A stretch of 56,797 bases of DNA from Candidatus Azobacteroides sp. (lineage in GTDB: Bacteria > Bacteroidota > Bacteroidia > Bacteroidales > WRGA01). The DNA is taken from NCBI GenBank assembly GCA_021201815.1, contig JAJQEC010000120.1:1-56797 (forward strand), given 5' to 3'. The position numbers were made by a program, and so were the translations under genes. Position 1 is the stretch's first letter; each line of letters begins with the position of its first letter. Shown here one piece after another: positions 8,250-17,393 of this stretch. The notes below the pieces were generated by a model. That model saw nothing but the letters and a program-made list of their open reading frames with translations, was not told the origin of the DNA and made no database searches.

Positions 8250-9329
8250 TTAGTTTTGTATTCTGTTTTTTAAATAAAGACGCCACTTTTCAATTAAGGT
8301 TTTCATGTCCTTCGGCAATTCTGAAGTAAAAAACATTTCTTCTTTTGTCTTAGGATGAATAAATCCAAGTGTTTTTGCATGTAAAGCCTGCCGGGGGCAA
8401 ACCTCAAAACAGTTTTTTATAAATTGCCGGTATTTGGAAAATACAGTACCTTTTAAAATATCATTTCCTCCATATCTTTCATCGTTAAATAAAGTGTGCC
8501 CTATATACTTCATATGTACACGTATCTGATGAGTACGTCCGGTTTCTAATTTACATTTTACAAGGCTTACATATCCTAATTTCTCAATAACAGCATAATG
8601 AGTAACAGCATTTTTGCCGTTTTCTCCATCGGGAAAGACCATAAATTGTTGTCTGTTTTTAGGATTTCTTCCGATATTTCCGGTTATAGTTCCTTCGTTT
8701 TCTTCCACGTTACCCCAGACTACAGCTTCATATTCACGCTGTGTCGTTTTTTCAAAAAATTGACGGGAAAGCTCTGTTTTGGCATATGGATTTTTTGCAA
8801 TTAAAAGAAGTCCGGAAGTATCTTTATCTATCCGGTGCACTAATCCCAAACGAGGATCGTTATTATCAAATAAAGGATTATCCTTAAAGTGGTAAGCTAA
8901 AGCATTTACTAATGTACCGGTATAATTACCATGACCTGGATGAACAACCAGACCTGGTTGTTTATTTACTACTAATAAATCTTCGTCTTCATATATAATG
9001 TCGATTGGTATATTTTCAGGAATAATTTCAATTTCCCGTCTTGGACGATCCATCACTACAGAAATTGTATCTAATGGCTTTACTTTATAATTGGATTTCA
9101 CAGCAATGCCATTTGCCAGAATATACCCAGCCTCAGCAGCTTGTTGAACCCTATTCCTGGAAATACCTTCAATTCGGTCGGTTAGAAATTTATCAATTCT
9201 TAAAAGACTCTGACCTTTATCAGCATAAAATCGGTAATGTTCAAATAGCCCGGAAGATGATCCTTCGGATGAAGAATTTAAGAAAAGATCTTCATCATCC
9301 ATTTCTATGTGATCCATATCTATATTCAT
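8250..9329 (-). CDS. rluD: RluA-family 23S rRNA pseudouridine synthase (RluD-like)
   Basis: Converts specific uridines of 23S rRNA to pseudouridine. The 359-residue protein has an acidic N-terminal extension (1-30), an S4 RNA-binding domain (about 43-93; RIDKFLTDRI, ANGIAVKSNYKV), and the catalytic domain with HRIDKDTSGLLLIAKN (165-180), whose Asp168 is the nucleophile. GRTHQIRVH near 265-275 is the second signature. Length and domain order match RluD. The extension before the S4 domain is common in Bacteroidota. It lies 6 bases after the PASTA gene, so the two are surely co-transcribed. Confidence 0.92.
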   Translation of the reverse strand: MNIDMDHIEMDDEDLFLNSSSEGSSSGLFEHYRFYADKGQSLLRIDKFLTDRIEGISRNRVQQAAEAGYILANGIAVKSNYKVKPLDTISVVMDRPRREIEIIPENIPIDIIYEDEDLLVVNKQPGLVVHPGHGNYTGTLVNALAYHFKDNPLFDNNDPRLGLVHRIDKDTSGLLLIAKNPYAKTELSRQFFEKTTQREYEAVVWGNVEENEGTITGNIGRNPKNRQQFMVFPDGENGKNAVTHYAVIEKLGYVSLVKCKLETGRTHQIRVHMKYIGHTLFNDERYGGNDILKGTVFSKYRQFIKNCFEVCPRQALHAKTLGFIHPKTKEEMFFTSELPKDMKTLIEKWRLYLKNRIQN

Positions 9330-9335
9330 CTCAAA

Positions 9336-9944
9336 TCAAAACCACGATTCATCAGGGATAGAATCATCAACAGAAATAGGAGGAATGCTATCAGACAGAT
9401 TTCCTAATGCTCCATTCCCAACTTCTAATGTTAATTTAGTTCCATCAATAAATTTAGTTCCTGGATAAACAACCGTATTTCCTTTTTTTACTCTTAAAAC
9501 TAAATCTTTAAATTCAGATTCAACTAATTCCACAGAAACTGTAAAGCCTGCTTTTTCCAACATTCCTTCTGCTTGTCTTTGCGATAAATCCCGGACATCC
9601 GGTAACTCGATTTGCCGGGAAGAAAATGAATTTATAGTAAGATAAATGGTACGATTTAATTTAACTGTAGATTCAGCCTGAGGGAGCTGTTCACATATGA
9701 CTCCTGGTTTTTGATTTTTCATGTAAATCGAATCTACAACTTCATAGCGGAGCCCTTTTGATTTCAGTGAAGGAATTGCTTGTTCGACCGTTACTCCTTT
9801 CACATTCGGTACCGTAACTGTTTTTCCATGATTAGTATATACATTCAACCATAGAAATATAAATATTACAAGTAGGATAAGGACCAGTATTGCAATAAGA
9901 ATATTCCTTATATATATATTGAAAAGAATTGTTTTTAAATTCAT
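9336..9944 (-). CDS. Membrane-anchored PASTA-domain protein
   Basis: A 202-residue protein with a short cytoplasmic N-terminus, one transmembrane helix (about 14-34) and two PASTA domains in the periplasm (about 41-107, starting VTVPNVKGVTVEQA, and 112-178, starting IELPDVRDLSQRQA), then a short Pro/Ser/Asp-rich tail. PASTA domains bind peptidoglycan or are structural in cell-wall enzymes. There is no kinase or transpeptidase domain, so it is a stand-alone PASTA protein, as is usual next to rluD and ddl in Bacteroidales. First gene of the four-gene operon; its exact role is unknown, though the ddl context points to the cell wall. Confidence 0.85.
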   Translation of the reverse strand: MNLKTILFNIYIRNILIAILVLILLVIFIFLWLNVYTNHGKTVTVPNVKGVTVEQAIPSLKSKGLRYEVVDSIYMKNQKPGVICEQLPQAESTVKLNRTIYLTINSFSSRQIELPDVRDLSQRQAEGMLEKAGFTVSVELVESEFKDLVLRVKKGNTVVYPGTKFIDGTKLTLEVGNGALGNLSDSIPPISVDDSIPDESWF

Positions 9945-9973
9945 ATAAAAAAATTCTTAGAAATTTAAGCGCC

Positions 9974-9981
9974 CAAAATTA
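9974..9981 (-). promoter_or_regulatory. Possible -7 element for the PASTA-rluD-ddl operon
   Basis: On the minus strand TAATTTTG lies 29 bases before the PASTA start codon. No good TTG is found at the right distance upstream, so this is only a half-match. Confidence 0.35.
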
Positions 9982-10042
9982 CTAAAAAATACCAGAAGTC
10001 TTCCGTATATATGAAGAATTTAATTTATTTAAATAGAATGAA

Positions 10043-10072
10043 TTGTTTATTTAAATAAAATAAGTACATTTG
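10043..10072 (+). promoter_or_regulatory. Promoter of rpsO
   Basis: TTG at 10043-10045, exactly 19 bases, then TACATTTG at 10065-10072: full match to the Bacteroidota consensus, 35 bases before the rpsO start. Confidence 0.75.
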
Positions 10073-10107
10073 TACCCGGAATTTAATCTATTTCAATTAA
10101 AAAAATT

Positions 10108-10377
10108 ATGTATTTAACATCTGAAAAGAAGAAAGAAATCTTTGAAAAGTACGGAAAGTCTAATACTGATACTGGCTCACCAGAAGCGCAGATAGCATTA
10201 TTTTCTTACCGTATTTCTCATTTGACTGAACATTTAAAGTCAAATCATAAAGATTATAGTACGGAACGGGCACTTAAAATGTTAGTAGGTAAACGTCGTA
10301 GTTTACTGGATTACCTTATTAAAGTAGATATCGAAAGATATCGTGCCATTATTAAAGAACTTAATCTCAGAAAATAA
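10108..10377 (+). CDS. rpsO: 30S ribosomal protein S15
   Basis: Small-subunit ribosomal protein of 89 residues that binds 16S rRNA early in assembly. The family core is complete: TGSPEAQIALFSYRISHLTEHL (about 22-43), KDYSTERALKMLVGKRRSLLDYL and the C-terminal RYRAIIKELNLRK. The length is exactly typical. It is a single-gene unit with its own promoter and a strong hairpin terminator 23 bases after the stop codon. pnp is not next to it. Confidence 0.97.
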   Translation: MYLTSEKKKEIFEKYGKSNTDTGSPEAQIALFSYRISHLTEHLKSNHKDYSTERALKMLVGKRRSLLDYLIKVDIERYRAIIKELNLRK

Positions 10378-10400
10378 TCTGAGTATTAAAGCAAAAATTA

Positions 10401-10440
10401 AAAACTGTTTTTCAAAATATTTTGAAAAACAGTTTTTTTA
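10401..10440. terminator. Bidirectional terminator between rpsO and the sugar transferase
   Basis: A 17-bp perfect stem (10401-10417 with 10420-10436) with a two-base loop has A runs on the left and T runs on the right, so it can stop both rpsO (plus) and the convergent sugar transferase transcript (minus). Confidence 0.85.
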
Positions 10441-10466
10441 TTCTTAAATCCCTGATGAAGGGAAGT

Positions 10467-11867
10467 TTAATATGCATTTTCCTCTCCGTGAATGGCATTC
10501 CAGACCGTTCTTAAAATAATCTTTATATCTAAAAGGACGGACCAGTTTTCAATATACCATACGTCTCTTTCTACTCTGCCTTGCATTTGTTCAAGCTCTC
10601 GTGTTTCTCCCCGATAACCGGTTACCTGTGCCCATCCTGTTATTCCGGGTTTTACCATATGCCGAAACATGTATTTTTCAATTAAAGAGGAATATTCTTC
10701 TGTATGTTTTTTCATATGTGGACGAGGACCCACAACTGACATATCTCCTTTTAATACATTTATAAACTGAGGCATTTCATCCAAACTGGTTTTTCTTAAA
10801 AAAGTTCCGATTCTTGTAATTCTTGAGTCGTTTTTAGTTGCCTGTATATTATCTGCATCTTTATTTTTGCTCATGCTTCTGAATTTATAACAAGTAAAAT
10901 CTTCTCCTTTTAGTCCTGTCCTTTCTTGTTTAAACAGTACCGGTCCTTTGGATGTTAATTTTATAATAGGTGCTACAATTAGAAATAAAACCGGATAAGT
11001 TAAGAGAATTACCAGACTTGCGAAAACAATATCTAAACTCCTTTTGATAATTCTATTACTCCTTTTTGCCAAAGGTTCAGTTTCAAATTTAAATAGAGGA
11101 GTATTATCGAGAAATACCAATTCGATTTTTCTTTTCAGAATACGATTAAAATCGGGTACAACGAAAAAGTTGATCATATTCATTCGTGTAAACCTAAGTA
11201 TTGGTTGAAAATGCTCTCCTGTTTTAATTGGTAAAGTATAGTATAATTCGTCAATTCTATTACTTTGATTAAAGGATTCTAATTTATCTAATTTCCCCAG
11301 GTATTGAGGAAATTTTTTCCCTTCTTCTTCATCATCGGAAAAAAATCCTAAGATATTGAAGCCTGAAAAAACATCATTTTTCATTTCTTCATATAAATGC
11401 TTGGCAGTTTCTCCAATACCAATAATAACAACATTTATAAAATTTCCTCCCTTTTTTCTGTATTGCTTTAATAATATTCGTAAACTAACTCTCCAGATAA
11501 TAAGGAAAATACACATTGTACAGGAAAAAAGTAAAATAACCCAACAGGAAATTCCGCTAAAATTGAGGATTGCAAAGCAACTTGTGACAAGAATAAAATG
11601 CAATAATGCTATATAAAAAGCATTTTTAATAATTATTTCGATAACTACCACCCTATCTGTTAAACGTACTCCAAAAAAGGATAAAGCAACAGCATAAGAA
11701 AGATTTACTACTAAAAGAATAGCTTTGGCATTTTCGTGGACTTCTAATGATAAATAATCATTGAAGGTATAATATATAACGATTAGTAATAAATTTAAAA
11801 GAACAAAATCTCCTATCTTTACTAAAAAACCAATAAACGGACCAAGACCCTTTTTCTCTTTAGGCAT
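10467..11867 (-). CDS. Polyprenyl glycosylphosphotransferase (initiating sugar transferase)
   Basis: Transfers a sugar-1-phosphate from a nucleotide sugar to undecaprenyl phosphate, starting an exopolysaccharide or capsule unit in the inner membrane. The 466-residue protein has four N-terminal membrane helices (about 12-130), a nucleotide-binding-like middle domain (VVIIGIGETAKHLYEEM near 145-165), a further hydrophobic segment near 280-300, and the C-terminal bacterial sugar transferase domain: QERTGLKGEDFTCYKFRSM, LRKTSLDEMPQFINVLKG, SVVGPRPH and KPGITGWAQVTGYRG. This is WcaJ/PssY-like architecture. The start overlaps the end of the upstream GT4 gene by 8 bases. Sugar specificity (glucose, galactose or other) cannot be read. 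Confidence 0.9.
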   Translation of the reverse strand: MPKEKKGLGPFIGFLVKIGDFVLLNLLLIVIYYTFNDYLSLEVHENAKAILLVVNLSYAVALSFFGVRLTDRVVVIEIIIKNAFYIALLHFILVTSCFAILNFSGISCWVILLFSCTMCIFLIIWRVSLRILLKQYRKKGGNFINVVIIGIGETAKHLYEEMKNDVFSGFNILGFFSDDEEEGKKFPQYLGKLDKLESFNQSNRIDELYYTLPIKTGEHFQPILRFTRMNMINFFVVPDFNRILKRKIELVFLDNTPLFKFETEPLAKRSNRIIKRSLDIVFASLVILLTYPVLFLIVAPIIKLTSKGPVLFKQERTGLKGEDFTCYKFRSMSKNKDADNIQATKNDSRITRIGTFLRKTSLDEMPQFINVLKGDMSVVGPRPHMKKHTEEYSSLIEKYMFRHMVKPGITGWAQVTGYRGETRELEQMQGRVERDVWYIENWSVLLDIKIILRTVWNAIHGEENAY

Positions 11868-12960
11868 TTTTAAGTGTATTTTGATAGACTGTTAAAGTTT
11901 GATTTGCTATTTTGTCCCAATTATATAGATTCAGGGTATAATTAATTGTCTTTTTTTCAGAAGATAACTTCCTGGATAAATTTTCTTCTAGGCTCTGCTT
12001 GTCTCCTGTTTTAAAATAGTTTTCTTCTGGTAAATTTACTGCTAAGTTTGCCGGAATATCACTCACTAAAATATCCAGATGATAACTCATTGCTTCTAAT
12101 AAGCATATTGGAAGCCCTTCATGAAAAGACGGTAATACAAATAACTTGGCATTTGTATATAATTGATTTAACTTGTCTCCGGTAACAAAGCCTGCTAATA
12201 TAGCTCCATGCTCATGGGCCATATTTATCAGTTTTTTTGAGTATTCTGTTTCATGAAGAGCATCGCCTGCAATAACTAATTTGATTTCTTTAGAAAATGA
12301 CAATTTACTAAATACTTCTATTAAAATGTCAAAGCCTTTTTCTTCAACAAAGCGTCCGACCGTAATAATATATTTATTTTTTTCTATTCCTAATGAATTT
12401 AAAAAATCAGTATGGTTAGTTTTAACGGGCATATTTACTCCGTTAAAAATTAAATATGAATCTTTTCTATTATATTTAACTTTTAAAATATTATTGATGA
12501 CTTCAGAGATCACTATGATAGAGCTTGCATATTTCGCTCCCATAAATTCCCCTGTTTTAAGGGCTAACTTTGCAAATTTTCCCCATTTTTGCCTGTCATA
12601 ATCAGGTCCATGGTGAGTCATTATCACTTTTAGACCCAATAAACGTCCTAAAGGTGCCATCAGGGAATTTCCTATACCATGGATATGCAATATATCAGCT
12701 TTTTGTCTCCAGGCATAAAATAAAGATAAAAAACTGTGAGTTATTGCTTCCAAACTTTTTATTCTTGGTGCATATATATCTTTTAACTTGACCCCTTTAT
12801 AACTTTCCATTTTATTTTCAGGAGTGACATAACAGGTCCGTCGGACTATTGTTACATCACATCCCATCGCAACTAAAAGAGGATAAAGTTGTTCACAATG
12901 AGTTTCAACTCCTCCTTGTATATTAGGAATCCCTCTTGTTCCGATTACAACAATTTTCAT
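11860..12960 (-). CDS. GT4-family glycosyltransferase
   Basis: A 366-residue cytoplasmic retaining glycosyltransferase of GT-B fold. The N-terminus VVIGTRGIPNIQGGVETHCEQL is the glycine-rich acceptor-side loop typical of GT4 enzymes in polysaccharide loci; HIHGIGNSLMAPLGRLLGLK and MTHHGPDYDRQKWGK follow; the C-terminal half carries ITVGRFVEEKGFDILIEVF and the donor-binding LPSFHEGLPICLLEAMS. It overlaps the initiating transferase by 8 bases, so the two form a minimal pair: the initiator lays down the first sugar and this enzyme may add the second. Donor and linkage are unknown. This pair is separate from the large glycan cluster further on. Confidence 0.88.
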   Translation of the reverse strand: MKIVVIGTRGIPNIQGGVETHCEQLYPLLVAMGCDVTIVRRTCYVTPENKMESYKGVKLKDIYAPRIKSLEAITHSFLSLFYAWRQKADILHIHGIGNSLMAPLGRLLGLKVIMTHHGPDYDRQKWGKFAKLALKTGEFMGAKYASSIIVISEVINNILKVKYNRKDSYLIFNGVNMPVKTNHTDFLNSLGIEKNKYIITVGRFVEEKGFDILIEVFSKLSFSKEIKLVIAGDALHETEYSKKLINMAHEHGAILAGFVTGDKLNQLYTNAKLFVLPSFHEGLPICLLEAMSYHLDILVSDIPANLAVNLPEENYFKTGDKQSLEENLSRKLSSEKKTINYTLNLYNWDKIANQTLTVYQNTLKNA

Positions 12961-13245
12961 TAAATATATTCACTTTTATTATCAGAAATATACTTTGTAT
13001 ACACATTACAAGGCTATAACCTGATGGGATGATTTTTATTTACAAACTGCAAAAATATAAAATTATTGGCAAATTCTTTCTAATAAAACGATAGGGATGA
13101 GATTTATAATTTAATATTTCGTATTATTGCTAAAAAACTTCCATCTTCAAAGGATATTATCATCGGACTTTATAAAATTTACATCGAGTTTTGTATTACT
13201 TTTGTAGAAATATTAAGTTTGTAGCTTCAATTTAATTTAATAAGT
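12961..13245. other. Divergent intergenic region between the GT4 gene and pyrF
   Basis: 285 AT-rich bases without a gene. Two half-promoters are visible: TATTTTTG on the minus strand (13057-13050), facing the GT4 gene, and TACTTTTG on the plus strand (13197-13204), 41 bases before pyrF. Neither has a clear TTG at 19-20 bases. Confidence 0.5.
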
Positions 13246-14076
13246 ATGACAAAGGAGCAATTATTTAAAAATATAAAGAAAAAAAGAAGTTTTTTATGCA
13301 TAGGCTTAGATGCTGATATTCAAAAAATCCCATCTCATTTATTGAAAACAGATGATCCTGTTTTTTCCTTTAATAGGGCCATTATAGATGCCACTCAACA
13401 ATTATGTGTGGCTTATAAACCTAATCTGGCTTTTTATGAATCTTTAGGGAATAAAGGATGGATGGCATTTGAAAAAACGGTAACTTATTTAAAAGAGAAC
13501 TATCCGGATCAGTTTATAATTGCAGATGCGAAGAGAGGAGATATTGGCAATACTTCTGAAATGTATGCCCGTTCTTTTTTTGAAGAATTAGATATCGATG
13601 CCATAACTGTGGCTCCTTATATGGGAGAGGACAGTGTAAAACCCTTTTTATCCTATAAAGATAAATGGGTAATTTTATTGGCATTGACTTCTAATAAAGG
13701 TTCTCTGGATTTTCAATTTTTTAAGGATGAAAAAGGAGAAAGATTGTTTGAAAAAGTAATCAAAACCTCTCAAAATTGGGCAAATGAAGAAAATCTAATG
13801 TACGTAGTAGGAGCTACCCAAGGTGAAATGTTCAAAGAAATAAGAAAAATAGCACCGGATTACTTCTTATTAGTTCCAGGAGTCGGAGCTCAGGGGGGAA
13901 GCCTACAGGATGTGGCAAAATATGGAATGAATGATTCGTGTGGTTTATTAATAAATTCTTCCCGTGCGATTATTTACGCGGACAATACTTCCGGGTTTGC
14001 TCAGGCTGCTTATAAAGAAGCTCTGAAAGTACAAATAGAAATGGAATTGTTATTAAATGAATATAAATTGCTGTAA
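13246..14076 (+). CDS. pyrF: Orotidine 5'-phosphate decarboxylase
   Basis: Decarboxylates OMP to UMP, the last step of de novo pyrimidine synthesis. The 276-residue protein is of the longer subfamily 2 found in Bacteroidota and Actinobacteria: [12 protein letters not shown] (18-29), [12 protein letters not shown] (57-68), [17 protein letters not shown] (92-108) with catalytic Lys96, [15 protein letters not shown], and the phosphate-binding [16 protein letters not shown] followed by [12 protein letters not shown]. All motifs are intact. It is a single gene facing the minus-strand CBS membrane protein with only 21 bases between the stop codons and no visible terminator. Confidence 0.95.
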   Translation: MTKEQLFKNIKKKRSFLCIGLDADIQKIPSHLLKTDDPVFSFNRAIIDATQQLCVAYKPNLAFYESLGNKGWMAFEKTVTYLKENYPDQFIIADAKRGDIGNTSEMYARSFFEELDIDAITVAPYMGEDSVKPFLSYKDKWVILLALTSNKGSLDFQFFKDEKGERLFEKVIKTSQNWANEENLMYVVGATQGEMFKEIRKIAPDYFLLVPGVGAQGGSLQDVAKYGMNDSCGLLINSSRAIIYADNTSGFAQAAYKEALKVQIEMELLLNEYKLL

Positions 14077-14097
14077 ATGATTGTAGATTTTTTCTGT

Positions 14098-15375
14098 TTA
14101 TTCTGTAAACATATCCGTCTGTTTTACTTTTAATTTTACTAATTCTATTTTTGTTGGCGTTTGTCTTATAATTTCGAATGTAAAAGGAGGTAATTCTATT
14201 TTTTCGTTTTGTTTTGGAAATTTTTGGTAGTAATTTAGTATTAATCCTGCAATTGTAATGTATTCTTCTGATTCCGGCAGATTCAGAGAGAATTGTTCAT
14301 TAATTTTATCTACCTCATTACGTCCGGAAAGAATATATGTATTTTCATCTAATTTTTTTGCCAGAAAATGTTGTGAATCATGTTCATCTTCAATGTCTCC
14401 AAAAATTTCCTCTACCAAATCTTCCAGTGTGACAATTCCCGAGGTACCACCGAATTCGTCTATGACTGCAGCAATGGATTTTTTTTCCTGCATTAGCATA
14501 TTCATTAATTTAATAGCAATCATAGCTTCCGGTACAACTGGAATGTTTTTTATCGAGTTTTGCCACTTTTTTTCTTTTTTGAACATTTCAGAAGAATGGA
14601 TGTATCCAATAATATTATCCAGATCTTCTTTATAGACAATAATTTTAGAAAGACCCGTTTTTATAAATAACTGTTTTAATTCTTCTTTAGGAGTCTCTTG
14701 GTCCACAGCTACAATTTCTGTTCTTGGAACAATACAATTTTTTATTTTTACATTAGAAAAATCCAGTGCGTTTTGGAAAAGTTTTACTTCTGATTTTACT
14801 TCCGGATATTGCTGTAAATTCTCAAGGCTTCGTTGAAGGAAATAATCTAAATAACCTTTTTTAATATTATCTTTTTTGAATTCTTTTTTTATGTTTAATC
14901 CGGAGGACGTAAAAAATAATTCGGATATTTTTGAAAATAACCATACCAATGGGTAACATATAAAATAAAAAATAGCCATAGGAATAGCAGATAAGTGAAT
15001 AAAAAGACGTCCATTAAGCTTAAAAAGTATTTTGAAAAACACTTCTGATAGTAAAAAAAGGACAAGAAATGAAATAACAATTTGCAGTAAAAAGATAAGG
15101 ATAATATTATTTGTAAATGTGGAGATAATAGTATACCAAAATTGTGCTGAAAGCACTCCATAAAGAAATAAAGATAAGAGACAACCTGTTAATAATGTGT
15201 AAATAAATTGGGAAAGATTTTTTTCAAATATATTTAAAATCTGGGAAAGCAAATTTTTATTTTTTTCTTCTTCATAAAAAAAATGAAATCTGTATAATTG
15301 GATATAAGTATATTCTATCCCGGAAAAAAAAGTATATGCTAAAAGAGCAATTAGAATCAGGATTAGTGTTTCCAT
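14098..15375 (-). CDS. CNNM/CorC-type membrane protein with CBS pair (hemolysin family, GldE-like)
   Basis: A 425-residue protein with an N-terminal CNNM (DUF21) domain of about four membrane segments (1-20, 56-80, 88-117, 124-150), a tandem CBS module in the cytoplasm (about 210-335; IVPRTEIVAVDQ and AAVIDEFGGTSGIVTLEDLVEEIFGDIEDEHD) and a C-terminal CorC_HlyC domain. Family members are linked to Mg/Co transport; the Flavobacteria homologue GldE is tied to gliding and type IX secretion. It follows lptC by 4 bases at the end of the coaX-OMP-lptC block, the same place it has in other Bacteroidales. Its real substrate is not known; the name hemolysin is historical. Confidence 0.85.
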   Translation of the reverse strand: METLILILIALLAYTFFSGIEYTYIQLYRFHFFYEEEKNKNLLSQILNIFEKNLSQFIYTLLTGCLLSLFLYGVLSAQFWYTIISTFTNNIILIFLLQIVISFLVLFLLSEVFFKILFKLNGRLFIHLSAIPMAIFYFICYPLVWLFSKISELFFTSSGLNIKKEFKKDNIKKGYLDYFLQRSLENLQQYPEVKSEVKLFQNALDFSNVKIKNCIVPRTEIVAVDQETPKEELKQLFIKTGLSKIIVYKEDLDNIIGYIHSSEMFKKEKKWQNSIKNIPVVPEAMIAIKLMNMLMQEKKSIAAVIDEFGGTSGIVTLEDLVEEIFGDIEDEHDSQHFLAKKLDENTYILSGRNEVDKINEQFSLNLPESEEYITIAGLILNYYQKFPKQNEKIELPPFTFEIIRQTPTKIELVKLKVKQTDMFTE

Positions 15376-15379
15376 ACCT

Positions 15380-16063
15380 TTATTCCTTTATATTTGTTGT
15401 TAATGTATCTTTAGTAACTTCTTGATCTCCTATTACTTCAGAAACGACTTCTTTTTCTTCTTCTTTTTCAATTTCATCTTTTTCCTCAAGTGTAAAAATA
15501 CCCTGTGGTTTACGAATTGTATAAATAGTAATAGATTGGTTAGAGTCAAAGCCAATTCCGGTAATTATACGGTCTTTTTGTTCAATTTGAATAAATTTAT
15601 CCGAATAGATTTTTTCTTTCTTTTGATCCCAGTATAGTTCCTGCGTATCAAATTTTTCTCCCTGTAAATTTTCTAAATGTACATTACCAATGAGTTTCCA
15701 TAGTTGTTGTTGCTCATAAAAGTAGGCTGTATCGCATAAAATATGTGCATCCGGATGAAGAGTGGAGTCGAATTGTTCGACATACAATCCCTGAGGAAAA
15801 TACCAATAAGGTTCTTTTACTTTGTCAAATATCAGCCATTCATCAGTCATTATTTTATACCTTATTACTCCGGAGTCTGAAATTAAAGAGGTTACTCCAT
15901 AAGTAGTCATACGAGCCAAACTGTCAGAGTTAGAAAGTGTAATAGTACTTTCATTTTTTTCGGAACAAGAAAAAAAAGCATTTGGTAAGGTGAAAAAAGT
16001 GAAAAGTAAAAAAAATAAAGATTTATGGGAATAAAATATCTTATTTTTCCTATAAATCTTCAT
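15380..16063 (-). CDS. lptC: LptC-like LPS export protein (lipoprotein)
   Basis: Probable periplasmic LptC of the LPS transport bridge, passing LPS from LptBFG to LptA. The chosen ATG at 16063 gives 227 residues and puts a basic N-terminus before a hydrophobic stretch ending in AFFSC (Cys33), a loose lipobox. An ATG at 16138 would add 25 polar residues and overlap the upstream gene by 35 bases. The domain has paired beta segments (YFPQGLYVEQFDST, KLIGNVHLENLQGEKFDT, GIGFDSNQ) followed by PQGIFTLEE, characteristic of Bacteroidota LptC, then a long Glu/Lys/Val tail of low complexity. It lies between the OMP gene and the CBS protein. Confidence 0.8.
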   Translation of the reverse strand: MKIYRKNKIFYSHKSLFFLLFTFFTLPNAFFSCSEKNESTITLSNSDSLARMTTYGVTSLISDSGVIRYKIMTDEWLIFDKVKEPYWYFPQGLYVEQFDSTLHPDAHILCDTAYFYEQQQLWKLIGNVHLENLQGEKFDTQELYWDQKKEKIYSDKFIQIEQKDRIITGIGFDSNQSITIYTIRKPQGIFTLEEKDEIEKEEEKEVVSEVIGDQEVTKDTLTTNIKE

Positions 16064-16103
16064 ACTCTTTTTTGGCAAAATAAATGTCGGATGATTGATG
16101 AAA

Positions 16104-17393
16104 TTAATCAATTTTTCTTTTTTGGAACCACATTTCATTGAAAGTAACTCCTAACTTAATCCTGAAATATTCTTCATTAATTAAATTCTTTTTCGGAGAA
16201 ATTTTTACATACTCAGCACCTATATTTAACATGGATTCTCTTCCCCTTATAAGAAAAGGTAGACCTAACCCTACTGTAATCCCAAATTCATTTAATGTAG
16301 AATTTTCAACTTCAGTGTAAGAATCTGTGTAGTATCCTCCCAAACGGTATCTGACTTTCTTAAAGTATCCTCGCTGAGTGTAGGGATCTTTTACATATTC
16401 TATACCTAATGCATATTTCTTACGGTCTTTAAATGTCATGCTTCCGGATTCCGGGTAAGGCACATCCGACCATTTTTGAAATAACACATCTCCACCGACA
16501 GTAAGTTGATTATTATAAATATAGGAAAAACCTACCCCTATGTTCATTGGCATATAAAGCCCTATACTATAAACTGTTGTATCGTTTTCCAACACACTGG
16601 AGCCCGAAGAAGAATTAGCATCATATTCTATAGTTGTCCAGGAGTTTCTGGATGAAAATTTTTGTTTTGGACTAAAGACAGCTCCGATAATAACCTTATT
16701 TTTATTATTAATAGGTTGAATATACTGTATTCCTGTTTCCCAGTAGAAATCATGAGCTTCTATTTCTCCTATTTTAGAGACAGGATTCGGTTTGATAGTA
16801 GAAGAGGAAGCATCAGGAAATGTCAGATACATTTCTCTTGTAAGCGTACCAAACATATAGCCTGCATTTGCTCCTATAGATAACCTGTCTTTGATTATTT
16901 CCAGACCCAGTCCGGCATAAATTTGAGAAAACGTGCCGGTACCAATGAAACTTTCCTGATGATAGATTTCATCAATCGCTGTTTTACTGCCAAAATTGTA
17001 ACCTGAAGAAGAAAAAGGTTTAAGACCGATACTCATTCCTAATCTTTTTATTATCCGGAATTGCATGGCTAAATAGGAAAAGTTACCATTGAAATCATTG
17101 TGTTTATTAACACCATCACTCATATGAGCCCTTTCTAAAGTCAGACCGAAATCAAATAAAAAGATAAGTGAATCCACCGCAGAATATGAGGCCGGGTTCA
17201 ACGTATTTATTTGTGTAGGGGTTCTCAGTCCATAGCCAATACCACCCATTGCTTGACTCTGACCAAAAGTCTGATCTGATAATTTTCCATACCCATAGCG
17301 GGAATAAGGGGAATTTGTCCCGTTTTGTGCAAATATAAAAGTGCATACGGACAATATAAACAAAGAGGAATAGAATCTCTTAGAAGTTGGCAT
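16104..17393 (-). CDS. Outer membrane beta-barrel protein (coaX-lptC neighbour)
   Basis: A 429-residue exported protein: signal peptide ending near residue 22 (FAQ), then NSPYSRYGYGKLSDQTFGQ and a glycine/aromatic-rich N-terminal segment with LNPASYSAVDSL, followed by repeated amphipathic beta strands ending in MWFQKRKID. This resembles FadL/PorV-like outer membrane proteins. The gene occurs between coaX and lptC in many Bacteroidales but has no assigned role. Its start overlaps the end of coaX by 14 bases, suggesting translational coupling. Neighbouring lptC hints at envelope assembly, by context only. Confidence 0.75.
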   Translation of the reverse strand: MPTSKRFYSSLFILSVCTFIFAQNGTNSPYSRYGYGKLSDQTFGQSQAMGGIGYGLRTPTQINTLNPASYSAVDSLIFLFDFGLTLERAHMSDGVNKHNDFNGNFSYLAMQFRIIKRLGMSIGLKPFSSSGYNFGSKTAIDEIYHQESFIGTGTFSQIYAGLGLEIIKDRLSIGANAGYMFGTLTREMYLTFPDASSSTIKPNPVSKIGEIEAHDFYWETGIQYIQPINNKNKVIIGAVFSPKQKFSSRNSWTTIEYDANSSSGSSVLENDTTVYSIGLYMPMNIGVGFSYIYNNQLTVGGDVLFQKWSDVPYPESGSMTFKDRKKYALGIEYVKDPYTQRGYFKKVRYRLGGYYTDSYTEVENSTLNEFGITVGLGLPFLIRGRESMLNIGAEYVKISPKKNLINEEYFRIKLGVTFNEMWFQKRKID

